Assembly (NCBI GenBank): GCA_026414225.1
Contig: JAOAJK010000001.1
Location: forward strand, 72,886 to 136,885
Direction: 5' to 3'
DNA length: 64,000 nt
From: Thermoplasmata archaeon
Lineage (GTDB): Archaea; Thermoplasmatota; Thermoplasmata; Lutacidiplasmatales; SKW197
Part shown: positions 53,745 to 62,161 of the stretch, piece by piece
Numbering within the stretch: the stretch's first letter is position 1
Layout of the letters: the number at the start of each line of letters is the position of its first letter
The notes under the pieces: generated by a model
Told to the model about the DNA's origin: nothing
Seen by the model: the letters and a program-made list of their open reading frames with translations, nothing else
Database searches by the model: none
Translations under genes and position numbers: made by a program

Positions 53745-53906
53745 ATGTTTCCCTTGATCCCGGTGGGTGTGCTCCTAGTTATCCTGATACTGATAGTGGT
53801 ATTTGCAATCTATAAGATAATAAAATTCATAATAACGCTGGTAATCCTGGCAGTAATTTTTCTCGCACTCTGGTATTTCGGTTTTCTCTCGTTCTTGGGA
53901 ATCTAA
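53745..53906 (+). CDS. Mini membrane protein with two helices
   Basis: 53 residues from the ATG at 53745, preceded by a TATA-like gttatatcc and, further up, attatatatc. The upstream TTG start at 53706 is less likely because it lies inside the giant gene's end. Nearly all residues are hydrophobic, forming two predicted helices with KIIKF between them. It lies directly after the 3407-residue gene and overlaps the convergent CBS gene by 4 nt. It could anchor the scaffold, which is speculative. Confidence 0.55.
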   Translation: MFPLIPVGVLLVILILIVVFAIYKIIKFIITLVILAVIFLALWYFGFLSFLGI

Positions 53907-55060
53907 ACTGTTCTGCCTGCTTTCTTTCTCTCTGTAACCAGCTTGTCCTTCTCCTTCTTTGCCCGCTTCTCAAGTTCCCGCATGCAGGTATCGATGCACT
54001 CCAGAATATCCCAGCTCGAGTTGCGGGCATAGAACACGCCTCTAGGTGTTGTCAGTCTTGCTGCTGTGGTATAATGTTTCACCTCTCCTGTCCTGTGAAT
54101 GGTGCTCACATGCACATTCAGCATCCTCGGGGTTAAAAATCTCCCTATTCTTTTGAGACCCTTGCTCACAATGCGGTCGAAGGCATCCATCGTATCATGG
54201 TCCTCTTCAAGCCCTGTGATCTGGACATATGTGGTTGGCCTTGCGACAGAACTAGCGACAAATTCAACCACATCTGCAGCGGTCAGAATTCCCACCGGCT
54301 TTGAGCTTTCTGTGACAAGGACACTTGAAATTTTGTTCTTTTCCATGAGCTGGATTGCCTCCTTAAGATTACTTTTCGGGTCCACTGTAACTGGAGGGTT
54401 CATTATACTCTTTACCTCGATCGCTGTCGCGGGTGTCTGTTTCAGCCAGTCCATTTTTCCCTTCAACCTGTCCCTGCTGAGGGCATTTGCAATATCCTTC
54501 AAACCAATTACTCCCACGGCCTTTCCCTTTTTGTCAACCACGGGAATGTTTGTCTCGTCTAGACTTTTTATGAGCTGTCTTGCTTTGTCCAGTGTATCAC
54601 TTTCAGAGATGCATATCGGTTCTCTGGACATGATGTTTGAAACAGGCACTCCCGCATAGTTTTTCACTTCGGACACCGCGGCTACAAGGTCTCTCCTTGA
54701 AATAATTCCTTTGAGTGTGTTCCCCTCAACCACGAGAATTGCCCTGTGTCCGGTAGTATGCATCATTTCTGCGACTTCCTCAATAGTTGCATCTGGAGAA
54801 ACCTTCGGTGCAGGTAGCATTATGGATTCCATCTTGGTGGTCATTGGCCACTGTCTCCTCTTTATGAATTCTTCGTAGGTGACGACGCCGACTGGCTTAT
54901 TCTTTTTCATCACTGGTAGAACATGAACATTGTACTTCTTCATAATGCCCAGTGCAGACTCGAGTGTGGCATCTTTTTCAACTGTAATCACTTTTGTGGT
55001 CATTAAATCCTTTGCTTTCAGAACTTCTTTTGATTTCTGTGGCATGGTAATCTCCGTCAT
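53903..55060 (-). CDS. Four-CBS-domain protein with C-terminal HPF-like domain
   Basis: 385 residues from the ATG at 55060, 22-26 nt after a TATA-like element (leaderless). Four CBS motifs in two Bateman pairs (residues about 12-270) include VLPVMKKNKPVGVVTYEEF and NIPVVDKKGKAVGVIGLKD. They likely sense adenine nucleotides. The last 105 residues (from TYVQITGLEED) resemble the ribosome hibernation factor HPF/RaiA: beta-alpha-beta-beta-beta-alpha with VHVSTIHRTGEV and a final helix with CIDTCMRELEKRAKKEKDKL. This suggests an energy-sensing ribosome silencer, which is inference. It converges with the mini membrane protein gene and is divergent from the GvpD-like gene. Confidence 0.85.
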   Translation of the reverse strand: MTEITMPQKSKEVLKAKDLMTTKVITVEKDATLESALGIMKKYNVHVLPVMKKNKPVGVVTYEEFIKRRQWPMTTKMESIMLPAPKVSPDATIEEVAEMMHTTGHRAILVVEGNTLKGIISRRDLVAAVSEVKNYAGVPVSNIMSREPICISESDTLDKARQLIKSLDETNIPVVDKKGKAVGVIGLKDIANALSRDRLKGKMDWLKQTPATAIEVKSIMNPPVTVDPKSNLKEAIQLMEKNKISSVLVTESSKPVGILTAADVVEFVASSVARPTTYVQITGLEEDHDTMDAFDRIVSKGLKRIGRFLTPRMLNVHVSTIHRTGEVKHYTTAARLTTPRGVFYARNSSWDILECIDTCMRELEKRAKKEKDKLVTERKKAGRTV

Positions 55061-55076
55061 AGTGGAACAAATCAGG

Positions 55077-55086
55077 TAATTAAAAA
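55077..55086 (-). promoter_or_regulatory. TATA-like element of the CBS-HPF gene
   Basis: agtttttaat on the minus strand, about 22 nt before the ATG at 55060. It supports this start against a longer frame that begins 21 codons earlier and runs across this element. Confidence 0.45.
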
Positions 55087-55154
55087 CTTTCGTTTGAACC
55101 CTGTGCATTGCATTTAAATACACCTACACTGTTATGGGTACAGGATGAGAGAAC

Positions 55155-56636
55155 ATGAGGGGCATGCTTCCCAAGGAAATAAGGACTTTCTTCAGGCAGA
55201 ACTCAGGGAGGTCGTTGCTGATAAAGGGTGCACCGGGCAGTGGAAAAACCACTCTGGCACTTCAGATCCTTGAGGAAACTGTCGATATCAACAGAGGTTT
55301 CTACATTTCCACCAGGGTCTCTGATGAAGCTATATTTTCCCAGTTTAAGTGGTTGAAGGAGAAGGAGTGGAGGGACCGCTTGATAGATATTACCAAGGAC
55401 TTCCTGAGAGAGATTGTGCCGGAAAAACGGGAGCTCCCGGAGAAAAAGGTGGTTAAGGCAAAAGAGATTCTAAGCACCCTGACAGGGGAAACTGAGAAAA
55501 GAGGGGTGGAATACCGTAGTAAGCTTTTAGAGTTAATACAGGAAGTGGAAGTGCCTGAAATTGAAAATCTTTACGACCGCATCCAGTCACTTCTTCCAAA
55601 CCGATGCATGGTGGTCATTGACAGTATAGACGGAATGGGTGAAAAGTATGGAATTCCCTATCTAAAAATCGTGGAAGCCATCCAGAAGGACCTGGTGGAG
55701 CAGACAGATGTTAATCTGGTGGTCGTCATTGAGAGTGAGGGTCAAACACCCATAGATTACCTCGTTGATGGCATAATTTCCCTCGGAATGGAGCGGTATG
55801 GAATGTCCCAGATACGGGAGATGAGTGTAAAGAAGATGCGCGGGGTGAAAATTGAAAATCCGTACTATCTTTTCACCCTTCTTGATGGCAGGTTTCACGC
55901 CCTGGAGGAGGGAAACAAAAAAGAAAAGGTTCACAGATGGACTCCGATTACCCATACGGTCGAGCGGTATTCCACAGGAATGAGGGAGATAGACCGGTTC
56001 ATCGAGGAAATCCTACCTGGCGAAATAATTTTTATCGAGGGAGAACCAACAGTTCCCGAGTCCAGTATGGTCCCGTTTATTCTTTCACCCGTGGCCAATT
56101 TTCTTGCTCAGGGGCACGGGGTGATGCTCATACCGCCAGTTTCAATGACGCTGAAGCATCTCTCGCCAGTAATCCAGGCAGCAGGCGAGAATGTGTCACA
56201 CCTCAGAATTTTCCTGAAGGTGCACGAGAGCTCGTCGGAGAAACATGTGGTCAAACTGCCTTACAAAAACAGCATGGAGGACTACCAGATCTGGCTCGAA
56301 AATTACAATGAACTCCTTAAAAATTCGAAAAAACCATTCCTCCTGGCAGTTGGACTGGATACCCAGGAATCCACCTACAGGCGGGAGGAACTGATGGAGG
56401 TGTTGATGCAGGTGGTGGAGCACGCCAGAACAAAACACGACATATTGCTGCTCGCCACCAAATTGAACGGAGAACTAAACAAGCCCGCATCAGCAATCTG
56501 CAAGACCCATATACAGCTGCATGAACGCAACGGTCTCACATTCCTCACCGGACACAAGAAGAGAACTGGCACATACTGGGTCCGCAGGGTACCGAGAGAG
56601 TGCGTTGATGACATAGAACTGCTTCCAATTCTCTGA
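55155..56636 (+). CDS. GvpD-like P-loop ATPase (RecA/KaiC fold)
   Basis: 493 residues with two RecA-like halves. The first has Walker A IKGAPGSGKTTLALQIL and Walker B CMVVIDSID. The second (from about 270) begins TGMREIDRFIEEILPGEIIFIEG, but its P-loop position reads GEPTVPESSM with no GK(S/T), so only the first half should bind ATP. It resembles the GvpD regulators of halophilic archaea and other KaiC-like proteins. No gas-vesicle structural gene is nearby, so its role here is unknown; a signalling or regulatory ATPase is likely. It is divergent from the CBS-HPF gene, 94 nt away. Confidence 0.82.
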   Translation: MRGMLPKEIRTFFRQNSGRSLLIKGAPGSGKTTLALQILEETVDINRGFYISTRVSDEAIFSQFKWLKEKEWRDRLIDITKDFLREIVPEKRELPEKKVVKAKEILSTLTGETEKRGVEYRSKLLELIQEVEVPEIENLYDRIQSLLPNRCMVVIDSIDGMGEKYGIPYLKIVEAIQKDLVEQTDVNLVVVIESEGQTPIDYLVDGIISLGMERYGMSQIREMSVKKMRGVKIENPYYLFTLLDGRFHALEEGNKKEKVHRWTPITHTVERYSTGMREIDRFIEEILPGEIIFIEGEPTVPESSMVPFILSPVANFLAQGHGVMLIPPVSMTLKHLSPVIQAAGENVSHLRIFLKVHESSSEKHVVKLPYKNSMEDYQIWLENYNELLKNSKKPFLLAVGLDTQESTYRREELMEVLMQVVEHARTKHDILLLATKLNGELNKPASAICKTHIQLHERNGLTFLTGHKKRTGTYWVRRVPRECVDDIELLPIL

Positions 56637-56652
56637 AGTTTCTGGTAAAAAG

Positions 56653-56661
56653 TTTTATATT
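56653..56661 (+). promoter_or_regulatory. TATA box of the GNAT acetyltransferase gene
   Basis: ttttatatt lies 25 nt upstream of the ATG at 56682, consistent with a leaderless mRNA. Confidence 0.6.
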
Positions 56662-56681
56662 TTAATTCCATCGCAGGTCTA

Positions 56682-57119
56682 ATGCTCATTCTGAGACCGT
56701 TCAGAGACAGCGATGTGGATCGAATTCAGGAAATAGCGTTAAAATCCCTCAGAGAAATTTATGACCCGAACCTGTATTACTCAATCGCATCTAGCTGGAG
56801 AGAGGGATTTATCGTAGCAGAAAATAATGGTTCGATTGTTGGGTTTATCGCTGGTACAATTGTCTCGCCCGAGGAAACAAGGGTTTTGATGTTCGCGGTC
56901 TCAGAGGGTTACCGCGATAGAGGCATCGGCACCCTACTGTTTACAGAGTTTATCAGACGCTCTGCAATGCTGGGTGCGAGAAGAATTTCGCTTGAGGTCA
57001 GAGTTTCAAACCGCAGGGCAATCGATTTCTACACAAGGTTTTCGTTTGTGATTGTTGGACTGCTGCCAGTTTATTACTCCGATGGAGAGGACGGTTACAA
57101 GATGATTAAAGTCCTCTGA
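56682..57119 (+). CDS. GNAT family N-acetyltransferase
   Basis: 145 residues, a single GNAT domain of RimI/Ard1-like size. Acetyl-CoA binding motif A is VSEGYRDRGIGTLLFTEFI, followed by ARRISLEVRVSNRRAIDFYTRFSF, typical of protein N-terminal acetyltransferases. Substrate proteins are unknown. It is transcribed alone and its last 14 nt overlap the end of the convergent phosphodiesterase gene. Confidence 0.9.
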   Translation: MLILRPFRDSDVDRIQEIALKSLREIYDPNLYYSIASSWREGFIVAENNGSIVGFIAGTIVSPEETRVLMFAVSEGYRDRGIGTLLFTEFIRRSAMLGARRISLEVRVSNRRAIDFYTRFSFVIVGLLPVYYSDGEDGYKMIKVL

Positions 57120-58803
57120 GAGTTCGGCCTTGCATCCATTCGAGCAGTGGAAGTGCAGCCCCTAGATACATCAACAACCCTGCGCAGATAAAACCCCCCA
57201 GAAAAACCCGCATGAAAGCATCGAGGTGTATCACGAAATCGGTGAAGAAGAAACCACATATCACGCCATTTACTCCGATCAGCAACGAGAAGAAAGTAAG
57301 GATGAAGCAATAGATTGCTAGCCCCACTGTTCTTATGTCCAATTGTGCGTGCTGCATCCGGTTTTGTCCGATTAAACCATACAGTCCCACACCGAGGAAC
57401 AACAATAGGCCAGGCACAAAAAACGAGATTAAAATTGCCCTGAGAACATCAATTGTTTCGTTGAATACTGAAAATGAGAATTCCATGCCTATCATGAAGA
57501 AAATTGAGAAATAAATAAAGACGATTGCTCCTCCGATGAGCCAGGGCACCACGAGCTGCCTCAGTTTTATCCTCTCTCTTCCAATCATAACTGCTAGAAG
57601 CCAGAACGACATCATCACGCCCGTGAATGAAAACACACCGACATTCATACGCTGATCAAAAATTTTTCTTGCCCTTGCCTCTTCAATCACTGAATCGTAG
57701 TTCCCGAGACCTTTCCGTGAAATCTCCTCACCAGCACTGAAATTTCCAGCTAGAATCTCAGAGTATGCGGTATTGAGAAATGTGGAGTCCAGCTGGATTT
57801 TGCTACCAGTTGTGTCCAGATACGCTTTTGCAAAAAAGTACCGCTGTTTCATCAAAAGGTAGGCATAAACTGCCTGATTTTCCTGACCCTGGTTAAGGCA
57901 TTCAAAGATAATTTTGCCCTGCGCTAGAGAAGGAATTTTTACCCCAAGGAGGTTTGAGATTGTGGGACATATATCTATCTGGTTTACCTCTCCCTTTGCC
58001 TTCTTTATCCCCTTTCCAAAAAATACCGCAAACGATTTCAGAGACAAAATTTCCTCACCACCATGTCCACCTGCGTCCCTGTGTCCGTGGTCTGAGGTGA
58101 CTATAAGGGTCGTGGTATTCCAGTCCAGCATGCTAGCAATTTCTTTTATGTAACCATCAATCTCCTTAGCCCTGAAAAGATACTCTTCCGAGTTACCGCC
58201 ATACATATGCCCGGCGGTATCCACACTTAGGAAGTGAATAAGGGTCAGGGCAGGCGGATTTCGGAGCAATCGCAGGGCCGCATTTTTTACCTCAAGGTCC
58301 GCAGATACGAAGTCCCCCGAGCCGTGTACAATCTCTCCGCCTGTAATGTTATCCCCGAGAAGGGCCCACCAGTCCGGGCAACCGACCACCGCATTTCCCC
58401 TCCCGCCTTCCCTGGTTATTGAGAAGAGATTTTCCGAGTACAGTTTAACGTCGCCCCAGTTCAAGACCTTCCCCGTGATCTCTGGCTTTGCACCCGTGAG
58501 CAATGCACTCCACCCGGCATAGGAAAGGGAGGGAATCACCGTCCACGAAACAAAGTCGCTGCCCTCCTCCCGCAAAGAATTGACAAAATTCATTTTGCAG
58601 GAGACATCGTACCTGAGCCCATCCACAACCACCAACACGACTTTCTGTGTAACTGGGTTTCCTTGTTCCGTGGTTCCATTCTGATAGGACGGCATGGGCG
58701 ATTGATAATCTTTGATGGAAAGTCCAGTCCAGAGCGAAAGAAGCAGAAAAATACATCCTGTTAAAAACGAAATTATTGAAAGAAAAATTGGAGAATTTTT
58801 CAT
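57106..58803 (-). CDS. Membrane phosphodiesterase / phosphoethanolamine-transferase-like protein
   Basis: 565 residues from the ATG at 58803. A longer frame would overlap the upstream gene by over 100 nt and add a poly-basic head. One N-terminal membrane helix is followed by an extracellular alkaline-phosphatase superfamily domain (about 55-340) and five C-terminal membrane helices. Metal sites: VVVDGLRYD, nucleophile in PSLSYAGWSALLTG, HFLSVDTAGHMYG, and SDHGHRDAGGHGG. The layout resembles GPI ethanolamine-phosphate transferases and other surface lipid/glycan phosphodiesterases. It starts 7 nt after the beta-rich surface protein gene, suggesting joint function at the cell surface. Confidence 0.85.
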   Translation of the reverse strand: MKNSPIFLSIISFLTGCIFLLLSLWTGLSIKDYQSPMPSYQNGTTEQGNPVTQKVVLVVVDGLRYDVSCKMNFVNSLREEGSDFVSWTVIPSLSYAGWSALLTGAKPEITGKVLNWGDVKLYSENLFSITREGGRGNAVVGCPDWWALLGDNITGGEIVHGSGDFVSADLEVKNAALRLLRNPPALTLIHFLSVDTAGHMYGGNSEEYLFRAKEIDGYIKEIASMLDWNTTTLIVTSDHGHRDAGGHGGEEILSLKSFAVFFGKGIKKAKGEVNQIDICPTISNLLGVKIPSLAQGKIIFECLNQGQENQAVYAYLLMKQRYFFAKAYLDTTGSKIQLDSTFLNTAYSEILAGNFSAGEEISRKGLGNYDSVIEEARARKIFDQRMNVGVFSFTGVMMSFWLLAVMIGRERIKLRQLVVPWLIGGAIVFIYFSIFFMIGMEFSFSVFNETIDVLRAILISFFVPGLLLFLGVGLYGLIGQNRMQHAQLDIRTVGLAIYCFILTFFSLLIGVNGVICGFFFTDFVIHLDAFMRVFLGGFICAGLLMYLGAALPLLEWMQGRTLRGL

Positions 58804-58810
58804 CCTATCC

Positions 58811-60475
58811 CTATTTTTCCTCTTTTTCGTGCCACTCTTTAGGTGGCTCTTTGAATTTGGGTTTTGCGTCAGTTTTCCACTCTTCTTTCTTTTTCTTCTC
58901 CTTTTCATGCACATGGACTTCTTCATCTTTCTTTGTCATGGAGAAGAAGTAGTAGGTGAGCAGGAGGACTACAATTATCACGATTATTATCCCTGCAACC
59001 AGCCACATGTTTTCCTGCGGGGGTTCTTCGGGCACTTCCATCACAAATCTGACTTCCATTGAATCATTCATGATCGCAGAATGGGTCTCGGGGGAAGGTC
59101 TCAAACTTTCGTAGACGACTTTCACGGTGTACCAACCCTGGAACACATCGTTGTTGGTCCCGTTTACGCAGGTAATCCGTTCCGAGTACAGAAGGAATAC
59201 GGCATACCCTGTTGTGTTCGTGTTCACCCTTCCTACCTCATTTTTGCCAGTGGAATCTATAACAATTGCAGTGGCTCCCGCTATTGGAGTGTTGTTTTTG
59301 TTAGCCACATATACTGTGAGCCATCTGTAGATCCTCACGCTTGCATTTTCCAGGACAATAACATTCTGAGCTTCAAATTTATCCTTGTCAACCTCCTTGG
59401 AGGGATACCATCCGTAAAGCTCAATTGTTGCATTTTCTGTAGCTTTGAGAAGGGGGATTGTACTGTTTACCAACACAACACTAGAATTACTTCCAAAAGT
59501 AAGCCCCTTATCAAATGTGCAGTCAAACATCTGGAATGATACCGCTTCCGTAAGGGTGCTCAGCTCGCCTTCATTTCCCCTGATTTTCGAGTTCTTGAGG
59601 ACCACTTCGTAGGCATGGACCGTTAGATTGGTTGCGTTATAGCCATCCAGCACGAATTTGCCGAGATGGGAAACCGTTAGTTTCGTCATCTTCGCAGAAA
59701 ACAGGGATTTGGCTGTAAAATTTCCACAGTTGTCTATGGTTACCGTATCTATGTTCACATCGTCAAGCGAGACATTCTGGACATTTTTCAGAACCATACT
59801 TGAGATTGATTTTTCGGAGAGGGTGTTGGAGGCACGGAATGTGTCTACCATAGCGATCTCAATGCTGAAAATCTGTGAATCTTCAGCGCTAAACAGGGAA
59901 CAGGCGGAGATATTAAAGTCCCCCAGTTCTGAGGATTTCAGAATTACCTGGTTCACATGGTCCACATAAAGTCCGTATAACTGTGCATTTTTCACCGTGA
60001 TTGTATCGCACGAGATTGAATAACTTCCATAGATCTGCAACCTGCCAGAATCATTTATCACAATTTTTGCGTTTTCTTTTATGATAAGGGTAGCATTCTC
60101 CGAAACATTAAGGACCCCACCATTTAGAATCAGAGTGGAATTGCCCTCAAGTATCATGGTGACATTGTTTCTGAGGTCCAGTGAGCCAGTGGTGTTTATC
60201 TGGAAAAATGCATTATCCTTCACATCGATCAGCAAATAGGAATCGTCATCCATTCTCGCAGAAATGTTGTGGTTGATGTAAGCCCCTGCAGACTCTTCGA
60301 GGGACATGCTGAAGTTGATCGGAATTTTTGACTGTGAGAGGTAAAGTTCATGGTCTTTATATACCACGCTGTTCAGAATCCCGCCATCATGTTCCGCAAG
60401 GGCATTCGGAATTAACGCCACCGTTATTATAAACCCCAACAGGAGGGGTATGTAAACAGTTTTATTGTTTATCAT
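58811..60475 (-). CDS. Secreted, membrane-anchored beta-rich surface protein
   Basis: 554 residues. It has a signal peptide (residues about 5-27, ending NALA) and then about 350 residues of short beta strands (SLDLRNNVTMILEGNSTLIL and similar), compatible with a right-handed beta-helix. A carboxypeptidase-regulatory-like domain follows (about 390-470, IAGATAIVIDSTGK). One membrane helix lies near 492-515, and a charged cytoplasmic tail rich in Lys, Glu and His ends the protein. There are many Asn-X-Ser/Thr sites. It is probably an S-layer-associated or adhesive protein; no catalytic motif is seen. It is in an operon with the downstream phosphodiesterase. Confidence 0.83.
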   Translation of the reverse strand: MINNKTVYIPLLLGFIITVALIPNALAEHDGGILNSVVYKDHELYLSQSKIPINFSMSLEESAGAYINHNISARMDDDSYLLIDVKDNAFFQINTTGSLDLRNNVTMILEGNSTLILNGGVLNVSENATLIIKENAKIVINDSGRLQIYGSYSISCDTITVKNAQLYGLYVDHVNQVILKSSELGDFNISACSLFSAEDSQIFSIEIAMVDTFRASNTLSEKSISSMVLKNVQNVSLDDVNIDTVTIDNCGNFTAKSLFSAKMTKLTVSHLGKFVLDGYNATNLTVHAYEVVLKNSKIRGNEGELSTLTEAVSFQMFDCTFDKGLTFGSNSSVVLVNSTIPLLKATENATIELYGWYPSKEVDKDKFEAQNVIVLENASVRIYRWLTVYVANKNNTPIAGATAIVIDSTGKNEVGRVNTNTTGYAVFLLYSERITCVNGTNNDVFQGWYTVKVVYESLRPSPETHSAIMNDSMEVRFVMEVPEEPPQENMWLVAGIIIVIIVVLLLTYYFFSMTKKDEEVHVHEKEKKKKEEWKTDAKPKFKEPPKEWHEKEEK

Positions 60476-60645
60476 ATATCACACCTGCCCTGACTGCTTT
60501 GGCTGTAATATGGTTTGCAATATATTAACCTTTTGATTGGCATCAACTCATGTTCTGGCTGCTGGATATTGCGGCATGGTTGAAATTGAATTAGCGTTAA
60601 GATAAAATCCTAAATCTTTTTATATTCCCCACCTATCTCTCAACC
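60476..60645. other. Divergent intergenic region, 170 nt
   Basis: It contains the minus-strand promoter of the surface protein gene (AT-rich elements near 60506-60512 and 60520-60527) and the plus-strand TATA box of the MscS gene (60618-60625, about 25 nt before its ATG). I see no RNA gene or repeat. Confidence 0.5.
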
Positions 60646-62160
60646 ATGGATAAAGCCCACTGGTCAGTTCTCACCCTTATTCTGGTATTCGTGATGATTG
60701 CCGCAGGGAGCAGTGGAGACGGGGGCACTGACGAGAATCTGAATGTATTCAACCGTTCATCACTTACCGTGGATGCCCATTACCCTGACGCATCGCACTT
60801 TGACTTCGTAATCGTGAACAACAACACGATGATATACTACATCGTAAATCTCTCCTCCAATGTGACGGATGCCACCTTTTCTTCCACTGAAAACCATTTT
60901 GTGGTTGAGCCAAAGAGCGTGAAGGAGGTGAAGGTCGAGATTAAGCCCTACAAGCGAGTTCCCAAGAAAAATTGCACCATAACCTTCGAAATTCGAAATG
61001 CTGTAAATTTGAGCCAGATACATACTTTCGTTTTTCATGTGGAGATAAACTATGTCGGCGTGGTTGCAACGGAGAAGGTCATCGGAATTTTTGAAAATTT
61101 TCTGCCATATCCCTTCAACAATGTGTACGGGGTTTTCATCCTGGATATAGTTCTCTGGAGTGTACTCATCATCGTGATATACTACCTCACAGAAACCATA
61201 ATCGCCAGGATGGTGAAACGCACCAAAACAGACCTTGATGATCGAATTCTGGCAATTGTGAGAAAGCCCTTGCTCGTGTTCTTTATCACCTATGCTATTG
61301 TCTCATCCACCGAAATCCTCGATCTCCCGGATGTGTTTTATTTCTACCTTTACAATTTTTACTGGTCTGTGGTGATTCTCCTCTTCGGTTACATGGCATA
61401 CCGTCTCTGGAAGGATGTGATTGTATACTTTTTCAGCCAGGTAGCCCAGAAGACGGAAACAGAGATTGACGATATTCTCGTGCCGGTATTTGACAAGGTT
61501 GGTGGAGCTGTGATTGTGGTCGTGATCCTCATATACTTCGTGAACAGGGTCTTCTCGGTGGATGTCACCCTGCTCGTGGCAAGCATGGGTGTGCTCGGCC
61601 TTATAATCGGTTTTGCAGCCCAGGATTCGCTTTCCAACTTTTTCTCGGGTGTTCTCCTGATGCTGGATAGACCGTTCGCGGAAGGGGACATAATCACGCT
61701 CGGAGACCCTGACAAGTGGTACCGTGTGGAGAGGATCGGTCTGAGGAGCACAAGATTCTATTCAATTTTCGAAGATGTTATGGTCGTGATTCCGAACAAC
61801 AAGCTTTCCTCTGAGAGAATAGTAAATATTGTAGAACCAGGAGCCACATTGAGGGGCAGGGTAGATTTCTCTGTCTCCTACGGTTCAGACCCGCAGAAGG
61901 TGTTGAAGGTAGCTGAGGAGGTGGCCCTTGCCCATCCCGATGTGGTAAAGGACAAGAAAAACGCCCCGGTGGTGAGGTTCAGGAATTTTGGCAATTCTTC
62001 GCTGGATTTTGCAATCTTTTTCTTAGTGAAGGATTACAACCAGAAATACAGGGTTGAGTCTGAGATCCGCACGAATCTGTTTGCACGGTTCAAGAAAGAG
62101 GGCATAGAGATTCCGTTCCCGCAGCTCGATGTCCACATAAAAAACGGGAAAGGTGGTTGA
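60646..62160 (+). CDS. MscS family mechanosensitive channel with N-terminal ectodomain
   Basis: 504 residues. It opens under membrane tension to release ions and solutes. After a signal-type helix, residues about 30-150 form a predicted extracellular Ig-like domain, unusual for MscS. Then come membrane helices (about 160-185, 205-230, 245-265, 280-310 and 315-345). The pore region is GLIIGFAAQDSLSNFFSGVLL, followed by the beta domain with VERIGLRSTRFYSIFEDVMV and VIPNNKLSSERIVNI. The C-terminal alpha/beta domain ends near QLDVHIKNGKG. The start is supported by a TATA box about 25 nt upstream. Confidence 0.93.
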   Translation: MDKAHWSVLTLILVFVMIAAGSSGDGGTDENLNVFNRSSLTVDAHYPDASHFDFVIVNNNTMIYYIVNLSSNVTDATFSSTENHFVVEPKSVKEVKVEIKPYKRVPKKNCTITFEIRNAVNLSQIHTFVFHVEINYVGVVATEKVIGIFENFLPYPFNNVYGVFILDIVLWSVLIIVIYYLTETIIARMVKRTKTDLDDRILAIVRKPLLVFFITYAIVSSTEILDLPDVFYFYLYNFYWSVVILLFGYMAYRLWKDVIVYFFSQVAQKTETEIDDILVPVFDKVGGAVIVVVILIYFVNRVFSVDVTLLVASMGVLGLIIGFAAQDSLSNFFSGVLLMLDRPFAEGDIITLGDPDKWYRVERIGLRSTRFYSIFEDVMVVIPNNKLSSERIVNIVEPGATLRGRVDFSVSYGSDPQKVLKVAEEVALAHPDVVKDKKNAPVVRFRNFGNSSLDFAIFFLVKDYNQKYRVESEIRTNLFARFKKEGIEIPFPQLDVHIKNGKGG

Positions 62161-62161
62161 A

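Noticed and set aside
56682-57119. GNAT protein as an antibiotic-resistance or toxin acetyltransferase
   Set aside because: Motifs and length fit protein N-terminal acetyltransferases (RimI-like); there is no antitoxin partner or resistance context.
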